Assembly (NCBI GenBank): GCA_015065045.1
Contig: SVRB01000061.1
Location: 1-8,984, forward strand
Origin: Oscillospiraceae bacterium
GTDB taxonomy: Bacteria; Bacillota; Clostridia; Oscillospirales; CAG-272
Reading direction: 5' to 3'
Length of the DNA stretch: 8,984 nucleotides
The number at the start of each line of letters is the position of its first letter. Positions within the stretch are counted from its first letter, which is position 1. The notes under the pieces were generated by a model that did not search any database, was not told the DNA's origin, and saw nothing but the letters and a program-made list of their open reading frames with translations. Made by a program: the position numbers and the translations under genes. Of the stretch, positions 1 through 5,696 are shown one piece after another.

Positions 1-64
1 ATTTCCACCACGCCGCCCTTTAGTTATTGCACCGAAGCATGCCGCGTGTGTGAATTTTCATACC
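1..64 (-). other. 5' end of a transcript leaving the window; identity uncertain
   Basis: This is the predicted start of the transcript from the 70-98 promoter. The final ~20 bases are much more GC-rich than their surroundings. Two readings are possible. The minus-strand bases ending in GTGGTGGAAAT resemble the junction of acceptor stem and D-arm in bacterial tRNA-Leu, with the mature end near base 17. Alternatively, AAAGGG (21-16) could be a ribosome binding site for a GTG start at 11-9 or 8-6. The visible length cannot decide between them. Confidence 0.3.
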
Positions 65-69
65 TGAGT

Positions 70-98
70 ATTATATCATTATATATACCACATTTCAA
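70..98 (-). promoter_or_regulatory. strong leftward sigma-A promoter at the left edge
   Basis: Read on the minus strand, TTGAAA (98-93) and a perfect TATAAT (75-70) are separated by exactly 17 bases, so transcription should start near 63-64 and run left out of the window. It is divergent from the HAD gene promoter at 168-196. Only the first ~60 bases of the transcript are visible, so the gene it serves is unknown. Confidence 0.75.
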
Positions 99-167
99 GC
101 ATTTTTTACATTTTTACAATTTATTTACATTTTGCCTCTGATATTCCATCATATTCCCTACCCTTGC

Positions 168-196
168 TTGACAAAACATACAATATAACATATCAT
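168..196 (+). promoter_or_regulatory. sigma-A promoter for the HAD phosphatase gene
   Basis: TTGACA (168-173) is a consensus -35 element. It is followed after 17 bases by TATCAT (191-196), a 5/6 match to the -10 consensus. Transcription would start near 203, giving a ~30-base untranslated leader before the ATG at 235. Confidence 0.75.
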
Positions 197-234
197 ATAA
201 GCACACATACACAAAATATGAAAAGAGAAAATAT

Positions 235-912
235 ATGATAAAAGCCGTACTTATAGATATTGACAACACTCTGCTTGACTTTATAAAAAGCGCCGAAAAA
301 GCAATCAAACAGATTTTTGCTGACAGAGGACTCCCCTACGACAGCCACGTTATTGAGGTTTTTAAAGAGGTAAACGACAAGCTTTGGGATCAAATCGAAA
401 GAAGCGAGATCACAAAACCCGAAATGTATAAGCTCCGTTGGAAGACCGTGCTTGAAAAGCTTAACATAAACTACGACTCCGACGAACTTGAAACAGCGTT
501 CAGAAGCACCCTTTCAGGCATAGCCGAGCCTGTTGATAACGCATACGAGATGCTCGAGTATCTCTATCCAAAGTACCCTCTTTACACTGCAAGTAATTCT
601 TCGTATGAGCATCAGAAAAAAAGACTTATAAAGTCCGATATGATAAAATATTTTACCGATATATTCGTTTCGGAAAAAGTGGGAGCACTTAAGCCTGCAA
701 AAGAATATTTTGACAAATGTCTATCCCTAATGGGCGATTATTCTCCCGATGAAATAGCATTGATAGGAGACTCTTTGGCGGCAGACGTTCTCGGCGGATA
801 TAACTACGGACTTAAAACCATCTGGTTTAACCCCGATAATCTTGATATTCCGGAATTTCCGAAACCTGACTATACGGTAACTTCACTTCTTGAAGTGTCA
901 AATATATTATAA
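235..912 (+). CDS. HAD-superfamily hydrolase, YjjG/YfnB-like nucleotidase or phosphatase
   Basis: This 225-residue cytosolic protein has the full set of haloacid dehalogenase motifs. Motif I is DIDNT (D8 nucleophile, D10, T12); motif II is the hydrophobic strand ending in T118/S120; motif III is K153 in ALKP; motif IV is GDS with D179 and D184, followed by LGG. The helical insert between motif I and residue ~100 is the C1-type cap of HAD subfamily IA. Family members dephosphorylate small metabolites through an aspartyl-phosphate intermediate with Mg2+; YjjG-type enzymes act on non-canonical pyrimidine nucleotides. The spacing and the IGDSLxxDVLGG signature fit YjjG/YfnB, but substrate cannot be read from sequence. 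The ribosome binding site is weak (AGAGAAA around 223-230); an ATG at 218 is out of frame. It is a monocistronic unit between the promoter at 168-196 and the terminator at 957-985. Confidence 0.9.
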   Translation: MIKAVLIDIDNTLLDFIKSAEKAIKQIFADRGLPYDSHVIEVFKEVNDKLWDQIERSEITKPEMYKLRWKTVLEKLNINYDSDELETAFRSTLSGIAEPVDNAYEMLEYLYPKYPLYTASNSSYEHQKKRLIKSDMIKYFTDIFVSEKVGALKPAKEYFDKCLSLMGDYSPDEIALIGDSLAADVLGGYNYGLKTIWFNPDNLDIPEFPKPDYTVTSLLEVSNIL

Positions 913-956
913 AAGAGAAACAAATTGCATAGCTACCACTTAAAAGTAAAACTCAC

Positions 957-985
957 AAACACCACCAATCATGGTGGTGTTTTTA
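957..985 (+). terminator. rho-independent terminator of the HAD gene
   Basis: Bases 958-967 (AACACCACCA) pair perfectly with 972-981 (TGGTGGTGTT) around a 4-base loop. A run of T to 984 follows. It lies 45 bases after the stop codon and before the MerR promoter, so it separates the two units. Confidence 0.85.
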
Positions 986-1030
986 TATATGGACTGATTA
1001 AAGATTTTTGTAAAAAAATTATTTTTCACC

Positions 1031-1055
1031 ACTTGACATTGACCCCGCGTCAAGT
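1031..1055 (+). promoter_or_regulatory. predicted MerR operator (nested inverted repeats)
   Basis: ACTTGAC (1031-1037) and GTCAAGT (1049-1055) form a perfect 7-bp inverted repeat with an 11-base centre. Inside it, TTGAC (1039-1043) also pairs with GTCAA (1049-1053) over a 5-base centre, so one right half-site can match either of two left half-sites. The inner dyad sits within the promoter spacer, where MerR dimers normally bind. The likely ligand of the site is the regulator encoded immediately downstream. Confidence 0.65.
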
Positions 1056-1063
1056 GATATAAT
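1033..1063 (+). promoter_or_regulatory. MerR-type promoter with a 19-bp spacer
   Basis: The -35 TTGACA (1033-1038) and -10 TATAAT (1058-1063) are both perfect consensus but are 19 bases apart, not 17. Over-long spacers of 19-20 bp are the established hallmark of promoters activated by MerR-family proteins, which untwist the DNA to realign the two hexamers. The MerR gene starts 23 bases downstream of the -10, so autoregulation is the natural inference. Confidence 0.8.
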
Positions 1064-1085
1064 ACATACAAAGAGGGAGTAAGAT

Positions 1086-1787
1086 ATGAATCAAAGAAAA
1101 TTTCACGATATAACAGAAGTATGCAAAACACTTGGAACCACCTCAAGAACACTCCGATTCTATGAAGAAAAAGGGATTATTACAAGTACAACGGTTGGTA
1201 CATCCGCCCGCCGACAGTACACTGAAGAACAAGTATCGCACATACGAAACGTGCTGGTTCTTCGCACACTCGGACTTTCAGTAAAGGCTATTAAAGATTT
1301 ACAAGCTGAAAAATTAGATTTAAGGGAAGCCGTTCTCTCAAAGCGTGCAGAAATATACGCTTCTATAGATTCCCGTGTTAGAAAGATCAATCTTCTGAAT
1401 GAAGCACTAGTTGCTTTAGAATGTAATAAAAATATTTTTAGTGAGAACTGGCAATCTCCCCTTACTACAACTCCTAAAGAATTTGAAATCGCCAAACTTT
1501 GTACCGATGCAATTTTGAACGATAATAGTGAACTACTATATAAACACTTAAGCCCTACTTTGACAACTTATATGCCCAAAGCCGTCTACATTGTTGTTCG
1601 AAAAGACACATTAGCACCTCTTGGCGATTTTATTTGTATAGATGAAATAACATCTGATAAACATTATCCCAATAAAATCATCAGCAAGATCAAGTTTTTA
1701 AATCTCGGTCTTAAGATAACATTTGTTTTTCACAGGGGAATGATCGACGGTCTTTGGCTTGGCTATTACAACACAAATGAGAGGTAA
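1086..1787 (+). CDS. MerR-family transcriptional regulator with a DUF3887-like C-terminal domain
   Basis: This 233-residue protein begins with a canonical MerR winged helix-turn-helix at about residues 8-75; the hallmark RTLRFYEEKGI segment (21-31) and the RRQY wing (42-45) are clear. A dimerisation helix follows (about 76-112). Residues ~133-229 form an alpha+beta domain with a PLGDF turn (178-182) and a closing ITFVF...GLWLGYY strand pair, resembling the DUF3887/SnoaL-like fold rather than a metal-binding loop. No cysteine pattern suggests metal sensing; a small-molecule or peptide signal is more likely but unknown. GAGGGAG (1073-1079) gives a strong ribosome binding site at good spacing for ATG 1086. 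It heads a three-gene unit; its stop sits a few bases before the next start, implying coupled translation. The 19-bp-spacer promoter and dyad upstream suggest it activates its own operon. Confidence 0.9.
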   Translation: MNQRKFHDITEVCKTLGTTSRTLRFYEEKGIITSTTVGTSARRQYTEEQVSHIRNVLVLRTLGLSVKAIKDLQAEKLDLREAVLSKRAEIYASIDSRVRKINLLNEALVALECNKNIFSENWQSPLTTTPKEFEIAKLCTDAILNDNSELLYKHLSPTLTTYMPKAVYIVVRKDTLAPLGDFICIDEITSDKHYPNKIISKIKFLNLGLKITFVFHRGMIDGLWLGYYNTNER

Positions 1788-1792
1788 TGCAA

Positions 1793-2122
1793 ATGAAAAA
1801 GAAAATATTATTTTTAGTTTTTTTATTGTGTATAATGACTGCGTTTTTAACATCCTGTCAAGTCAATTGGTTTGATACTAGTTACGATGTTCCTTGGTGG
1901 GTAATTACCCTTCCTGTGTTAATATTTTCGCTTATTGTTTGGATAGTAGCAGGCAAACATATTGCATCAAAAAAATATATCTGTCCAAAATGCAACCAAA
2001 CATTCTATCCAAAATGGTGGAAAGCGGCAATATCTATTCATAGTAACGATAAACGTGTTTTTAGATGTCCACACTGCGGAAGAAAAGGCTTTTGCCACGT
2101 TTCAAGAGAAAGGAATGATTGA
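1793..2122 (+). CDS. small membrane protein with lipobox, transmembrane helix and C-terminal zinc ribbon
   Basis: I do not recognise a named family. From ATG 1793 the protein is 109 residues: a Lys-rich start and hydrophobic signal ending in a lipobox (LTSC, C22), a second hydrophobic helix (~34-53), then a zinc ribbon with CPKC (C64, C67) and CPHC (C92, C95) about 25 residues apart, plus aromatic PKWW between them. If C22 is lipidated outside, the next helix would bring the ribbon into the cytoplasm. The start is chosen because GAGAGG (1779-1784) is 8 bases before ATG 1793; the in-frame ATG at 1787, overlapping the MerR stop as TAATG, is only 2 bases from it. It lies between the MerR gene and a polytopic membrane gene and probably works with them. 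The zinc ribbon resembles those on other small Firmicute membrane proteins, function unknown. Confidence 0.75.
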   Translation: MKKKILFLVFLLCIMTAFLTSCQVNWFDTSYDVPWWVITLPVLIFSLIVWIVAGKHIASKKYICPKCNQTFYPKWWKAAISIHSNDKRVFRCPHCGRKGFCHVSRERND

Positions 2123-2124
2123 CG

Positions 2125-2571
2125 ATGTTTGTATATTATTGTATTGCAATATCAGCCAACATTTTAGCCGCAATTATTTTTAATAAAAACATAAATATTA
2201 CCAAGTTATCAATTATACCAATCATATTAATTGTTTTAATGATTTTTCAAACTATGTTTTTAAAAAACGAAAAAACAGAGGAAGATTCTTGGACAGCGTA
2301 TGGCTCAAATCTCACTGCAGATGAAGAAAACCAAATGCGGAGTATTATTTCTGACCTTCTTTCTGTCACTATACCTTGTATAATACCATTTATTATTTTC
2401 TTTTCTTCATCAATCAAGGCACTATCAATAATTGTATACATTTTTGGATTGGTTGGCGGAGTAGTTTTATATAGATTAAAAAACAAAAACAAAATAATAG
2501 ACCGAATGAAATCTGAAGAAAAGGAACTTCAAAATCAAGAAAAAAAAGAACAACTTGGTATATGGAAATAA
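2125..2571 (+). CDS. hypothetical four-helix membrane protein
   Basis: This unrecognised protein has 148 residues from ATG 2125. Four hydrophobic stretches are visible at about 2-19, 28-46, 80-95 and 98-117. Between the second and third is a polar acidic segment (~48-78, including WTAYGSNLTADEEN). After the last helix comes a highly charged tail rich in Lys, Glu and Gln (119-143), likely helical and cytoplasmic, ending GIWK. The ATG is preferred because AAAGGAA (2109-2115) is 9 bases upstream; an in-frame TTG at 2119 is too close to it. The start lies 2 bases past the stop of the zinc-ribbon gene, so the pair is almost certainly cotranscribed and translationally coupled under the MerR-type promoter. 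No catalytic or transporter motif is visible; it may be a target or sensor partner of the operon, which is inference only. Confidence 0.75.
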   Translation: MFVYYCIAISANILAAIIFNKNINITKLSIIPIILIVLMIFQTMFLKNEKTEEDSWTAYGSNLTADEENQMRSIISDLLSVTIPCIIPFIIFFSSSIKALSIIVYIFGLVGGVVLYRLKNKNKIIDRMKSEEKELQNQEKKEQLGIWK

Positions 2572-2577
2572 TTTTCT

Positions 2578-2600
2578 CCCCGCTTCACGCGGGGCTTTTC
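2578..2600 (+). terminator. terminator of the MerR operon
   Basis: CCCCGC (2578-2583) pairs with GCGGGG (2589-2594) around a 5-base loop. It begins 6 bases after the last stop codon of the unit and is followed by a C-interrupted T tract (CTTTTCTTT). Confidence 0.8.
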
Positions 2601-2616
2601 TTTGCTTTCTATATAC

Positions 2617-2648
2617 AAAAAAGCCTTCTCCTGTGGGAGAAGGCTTTT
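2617..2648. terminator. bidirectional terminator between converging units
   Basis: Bases 2619-2631 pair perfectly with 2636-2648 (core GCCTTCTCC / GGAGAAGGC) around a TGTG loop. An A run lies to the left and Ts lie to the right. On the minus strand this gives a strong hairpin with a run of T just beyond the coaX stop at 2676. On the plus strand it backs up the 2578-2600 hairpin. Confidence 0.85.
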
Positions 2649-2675
2649 CGATTTTATCGCTAAATTCGAATATTC

Positions 2676-3458
2676 TCAGTTGGAAATTTTTTTATTCTTG
2701 TTGTAAATATAACACAAGCCTTTTAAAAGCATATTTTTATCGTGACGTATTGTTCTCTTACTATAAGAACAAACAAATTCAGCCACACCGCCCGTTGTAA
2801 CAATAGTTGCCGGTTCTCTGCCAAGTTCATCTGCAAATCTGTCGATTATTCCGTCGACTGCACCTGCATATCCATATACAAGACCTGAACGCATACAATC
2901 AACCGTTGCCGAGCCTATTGCTTTTTTTGGTTCAGCTAAATCTATCTTAGGCAAAAGCGACGCGCCTTCCGACAACGCATTCGAGGACACGTTAACCCCC
3001 GGCATAATCGAACCGCCGATAAATCTTCCCTTTTCATCAACAACAGTCAAAGTTGTGGCTGTCCCCATATCAACTATAACACAAGGCAAAGCATACTCTT
3101 CCTTAGCCACAACGGCAGTCGCTACGAGGTCAGACGCAACAGTTCCAGGATCGTCGGTCAGAATGTGTATTCCGCTTTTTACCCCCGCGCCCACAACAAG
3201 TGCATCAAGGCCTGTCAAAGACTTAACTGCCTTTTTAACAGTATGCGTCATAGGCGGAACTACCGACGAAATAACAGCACCGTCAATACTTGCTACATCA
3301 AATCCGCAAAGTTCAAGTATCTGCTTCATCTGCGAAGCATATTCAAGATGAGTACGCAATCTATCCGTCTTTATATCCATTACAGGCTCGAGAATAGTCG
3401 CACCATCCGACAAACCAAACGATATATGTGTGTTACCGATATTTATTGCTAAAATCAT
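2676..3458 (-). CDS. coaX: type III pantothenate kinase
   Basis: CoaX uses ATP to phosphorylate pantothenate, the first step of coenzyme A synthesis, in the cytosol. The 260-residue length is typical. Numbered from ATG 3458, it has the N-terminal phosphate-binding INIGNT (N6-T10), VVPP (66-69), the conserved catalytic Asp region (D110), the ASKHA motif DMGTATT (130-136), and GGSIMPG (148-154). The GxDR signature common in the family reads ASDL here, keeping the Asp but replacing Gly and Arg; I believe DL variants occur among clostridial homologues, so this need not mean loss of function. The start at 3458 is preferred because GAGAG (3470-3466) is 7 bases away; a GTG one codon earlier is only 4 bases from it. 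It lies 21 bases after the transporter gene and is cotranscribed with it, and it ends at the bidirectional terminator. Confidence 0.93.
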   Translation of the reverse strand: MILAINIGNTHISFGLSDGATILEPVMDIKTDRLRTHLEYASQMKQILELCGFDVASIDGAVISSVVPPMTHTVKKAVKSLTGLDALVVGAGVKSGIHILTDDPGTVASDLVATAVVAKEEYALPCVIVDMGTATTLTVVDEKGRFIGGSIMPGVNVSSNALSEGASLLPKIDLAEPKKAIGSATVDCMRSGLVYGYAGAVDGIIDRFADELGREPATIVTTGGVAEFVCSYSKRTIRHDKNMLLKGLCYIYNKNKKISN

Positions 3459-3479
3459 CACAATACTCTCTTACGTTTT

Positions 3480-4085
3480 TTAAGCAGACTTTCTTACTGC
3501 GCGAATAACTCTCACTATCACGGGTGTCAATACAACGTTTATAACGAGCTCTGCAATAAAGTTAATGCCAACAACTCCGAGAATAACATAAAGCAAAGCA
3601 GAGCTATATCCTGCACCGATCGCCCAACCGGTTATAAGCTCTCTGTAGAACAAAAGCATACCGATAGAAAGAATACCCGTATTACAGATGGGAGCCATAA
3701 CAGCGGCAACTGCGATACCGACATACGTATTTTTCTTACCGAGAAGTTTAAATATAAGACCTGCAACAAAACCCGCTACGGTACTCTTGAGTACACACAA
3801 AAACAGAGTTAAAACGTGCAATTCCTGAAACATTAGGAAACCGCCTGCATCAGCGCCCGTGACAACGGCTACGCATACAACAACACCGAACACAGCGCCC
3901 AAAAATGCGCCCTGAAACGGCCCATACAACACAGCTCCCAAAACGATAGGCACAAGTGACAAGGTTATTGTAAAAGGTCCTATGTGGATTCCGCTTGCAA
4001 ACGTCTGCAAGACAACAATTATTGCCGCCAATATTGCTGTAACGACAATACTTTGGATTTTGGATTTGTTTTTTTCCATTGACAT
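3480..4085 (-). CDS. ECF transporter S component, probably for pantothenate
   Basis: This 201-residue protein is almost entirely hydrophobic, with about six membrane segments (roughly 11-30, 38-55, 58-78, 88-113, 120-147, 158-192). It matches the substrate-binding S subunit of energy-coupling factor vitamin importers (ECF_trnsprt-type). The first helix has a small-residue pattern including A17 and A21, like the AxxxA packing motif used to contact EcfT. S components lack ATPases and borrow a shared EcfAA'T module, whose genes are not in this window. Position immediately upstream of coaX in one unit points to pantothenate (PanT-like); the substrate is inferred from this context alone, since riboflavin and other S components share the fold. 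AGGAGGT (4100-4094) is an excellent ribosome binding site 8 bases before ATG 4085. The promoter is at 4139-4167. Confidence 0.85.
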   Translation of the reverse strand: MSMEKNKSKIQSIVVTAILAAIIVVLQTFASGIHIGPFTITLSLVPIVLGAVLYGPFQGAFLGAVFGVVVCVAVVTGADAGGFLMFQELHVLTLFLCVLKSTVAGFVAGLIFKLLGKKNTYVGIAVAAVMAPICNTGILSIGMLLFYRELITGWAIGAGYSSALLYVILGVVGINFIAELVINVVLTPVIVRVIRAVRKSA

Positions 4086-4138
4086 ATAAAATTACCTCCT
4101 GCTACTGTCCCGATAAGTCTCGGGTATAGTGCATCTGT

Positions 4139-4167
4139 ATTCTATCACACACTTAATCAAAAAACAA
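4139..4167 (-). promoter_or_regulatory. promoter of the transporter-coaX unit
   Basis: On the minus strand TTGTTT (4167-4162) is followed after 17 bases by TAGAAT (4144-4139). The start would be near 4132, leaving a ~47-base leader. That leader contains a small 5-bp hairpin (CCCGA 4109-4113 with TCGGG 4120-4124) just ahead of the ribosome binding site. It is too short for a known riboswitch class. Confidence 0.6.
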
Positions 4168-4186
4168 GTAAAACAAGCAAAAAAAT

Positions 4187-4219
4187 ACGGTCATTTAACA
4201 TTTTATGTAAAATGACCGT
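4187..4219. terminator. terminator of the glucosaminidase-cohesin operon
   Basis: ACGGTCATTT (4187-4196) pairs with AAATGACCGT (4210-4219). After one A/A mismatch, ACAT (4198-4201) pairs with ATGT (4205-4208) around TTT. On the minus strand it is followed by a run of T (4185-4179) and lies 8 bases past the cohesin gene stop. A T run on the right makes it potentially bidirectional. It insulates the next promoter at 4139-4167. Confidence 0.85.
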
Positions 4220-4227
4220 GTAATTTT

Positions 4228-5640
4228 TTAATAATATTTAACTCCAAGCACTATTGCAACAACAACGAGAGCTATTATCAAGATTGCAATTCCGATAAAC
4301 ACCCATTTAAATACAGCGTTTGAGAAAAGAGATTTATCTTCATTCTTTTCTTCATTCTTGTTCTCCTGTTTTTTATCGGTTTCCTTAGGATCATCATTCT
4401 TGTTCGGAGTGTTGTTTTCCTTGCCCATTTCAGCAAAACCGTATCTTTGATATGTATTTTCTACGGGGTCATACATATAAAGAACCTTTTCTCCCATAGC
4501 GCCAATCGCATATACGAGGCAGTGGTTGGGAGTTTCTGTTCCCGAGGGAACAAGCACGTCTCTTTCTGTTTCACCGAACTTAAATTTTCCAATTTCATAT
4601 CCCTTAGGAACTTTAGAAAACTTCACGTCAAGAAGCATAAGAGATTTTTCTGTCTGACCTAAATATTCAAAAGCCTTTGCTGTTTTTGTTTCAACGTCTA
4701 CGAAATAAAATCCTTCGCTTACCTTATCGTTACCAAGCAAGTATACAGCGGGCATAGCATCCTTGTGATATTTAATAGCCGCAACACTTGTTCCGTCTAT
4801 TGATATCGCTGTAAGCTCAAAGCCCTTTGGAACTGAATCCGAGCTTATGTTGATCGACACCTCGGCTGTTATACCCTCGCCCAATGTCATAAATATATCC
4901 GAAGACAATGGGTTTTTCGCTCTTGTTACCGTAATAGTATATACTTTTTTAGCTCCGTTTTCTGCAGTTACAGTAATTGTGATCTTGTTTTCACCAACGG
5001 CAAGATTATCATTTCCGCTAACGTATACGGACGCGCCGTTATGATTTTTCAATGCAGTTACGGCAAGTGATGACACTGAGAAGTCAACGCTTACCGAATA
5101 ATCGGTGTTACCCGATGAGAACGCAGGACTCAAAGTTCCGCTTCCGACAGCAAGACTCTTCAATGTAGCATCTGATGATGCTTCGGGTACAGGCTTAATA
5201 TTTATTGTAGAATCTCCGACAGCTGAAGGGGAAATATTTTCTCCGTCACCGCTTGTAAAGTTAGCCGTTGAGGGAGTAATCTTAGTTGTACCCGTCTTTT
5301 TTGTTTTAAAAGTAAGCGTACAGCTCATCTTCGAGCTTGAACCGCTACCCATATAGTCAACGATAGTAATTACGCCGCCCTGATCGTTTACGCCAAGGTT
5401 TTCTCCGCCCGATGCAGATAAATACTGCAAATAAGAAGTGTCATACGACAGATAAAGCTCATATCCGCCGATATCACTACCCTTAACGTCAATAGTAACG
5501 CTTACGTTACTTCCAACCGTTACTGTCGGATCAGTAAACCATATTGATGCCGAAGCGGCATTTACGTTTAACAAAAAACACATTGACGTAATACATATTA
5601 CACAAATAGAAATAAATACACTCAATATTTTTTTATTCAT
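4228..5640 (-). CDS. membrane-anchored cohesin-domain surface protein with cadherin-like module
   Basis: This 470-residue protein starts with a signal peptide (1-28, cleavage near NVNA). Residues ~31-148 form a cohesin domain, the beta-sandwich that binds dockerins (DPTVTVGSNVSVTIDVKG start, GGYELYLSYDTSYLQY core). Residues ~157-240 form a cadherin-like beta-sandwich module (AENGAKKVYTITVTR end). A third beta-rich region (~248-405), with a Tyr-rich end (LYMYDPVENTYQRY), recalls modules in other clostridial surface proteins. A Lys/Glu/Asn-rich stalk (~407-436) leads to a C-terminal membrane helix (446-466), so the protein should face outward and be held by this helix; no LPXTG motif is present. 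AGGAGA lies 7 bases before ATG 5640. It follows the dockerin-bearing glucosaminidase gene by 56 bases without a convincing terminator. It is probably the anchor for that enzyme and other dockerin proteins, an inference from domain pairing. Confidence 0.88.
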   Translation of the reverse strand: MNKKILSVFISICVICITSMCFLLNVNAASASIWFTDPTVTVGSNVSVTIDVKGSDIGGYELYLSYDTSYLQYLSASGGENLGVNDQGGVITIVDYMGSGSSSKMSCTLTFKTKKTGTTKITPSTANFTSGDGENISPSAVGDSTINIKPVPEASSDATLKSLAVGSGTLSPAFSSGNTDYSVSVDFSVSSLAVTALKNHNGASVYVSGNDNLAVGENKITITVTAENGAKKVYTITVTRAKNPLSSDIFMTLGEGITAEVSINISSDSVPKGFELTAISIDGTSVAAIKYHKDAMPAVYLLGNDKVSEGFYFVDVETKTAKAFEYLGQTEKSLMLLDVKFSKVPKGYEIGKFKFGETERDVLVPSGTETPNHCLVYAIGAMGEKVLYMYDPVENTYQRYGFAEMGKENNTPNKNDDPKETDKKQENKNEEKNEDKSLFSNAVFKWVFIGIAILIIALVVVAIVLGVKYY

Positions 5641-5696
5641 ACAAATTCTCCTAATTAAACAGTGTTTCTGTTCATTCTATCAACACTACTGTGATT

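Noticed and set aside
20..61. Possible 13-codon leader peptide on the minus strand (MKIHTRGMLRCNN) after the left-edge promoter.
   Set aside because: Its ATG falls only ~2 bases after the predicted transcription start, so there is no room for a ribosome binding site. There is no run of one regulatory amino acid and no attenuator hairpin pair in view.
1160..1495. 111-codon minus-strand frame inside the MerR gene.
   Set aside because: It is a shadow of a convincing MerR protein with its own promoter and ribosome binding site; the antisense translation shows no domain or signal.
2119..2124. TTG at 2119 as start of the four-helix membrane protein.
   Set aside because: It is only 3 bases from the ribosome binding site, whereas ATG 2125 is 9 bases away at normal spacing.
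2555..2800. 81-codon plus-strand frame beyond the MerR operon.
   Set aside because: It runs through two terminator hairpins and into the antisense of coaX, with no ribosome binding site.
4086..4138. Riboswitch in the leader of the transporter-coaX unit.
   Set aside because: The leader from the predicted start is only ~47 bases with one 5-bp hairpin. No known vitamin riboswitch fits in that space.
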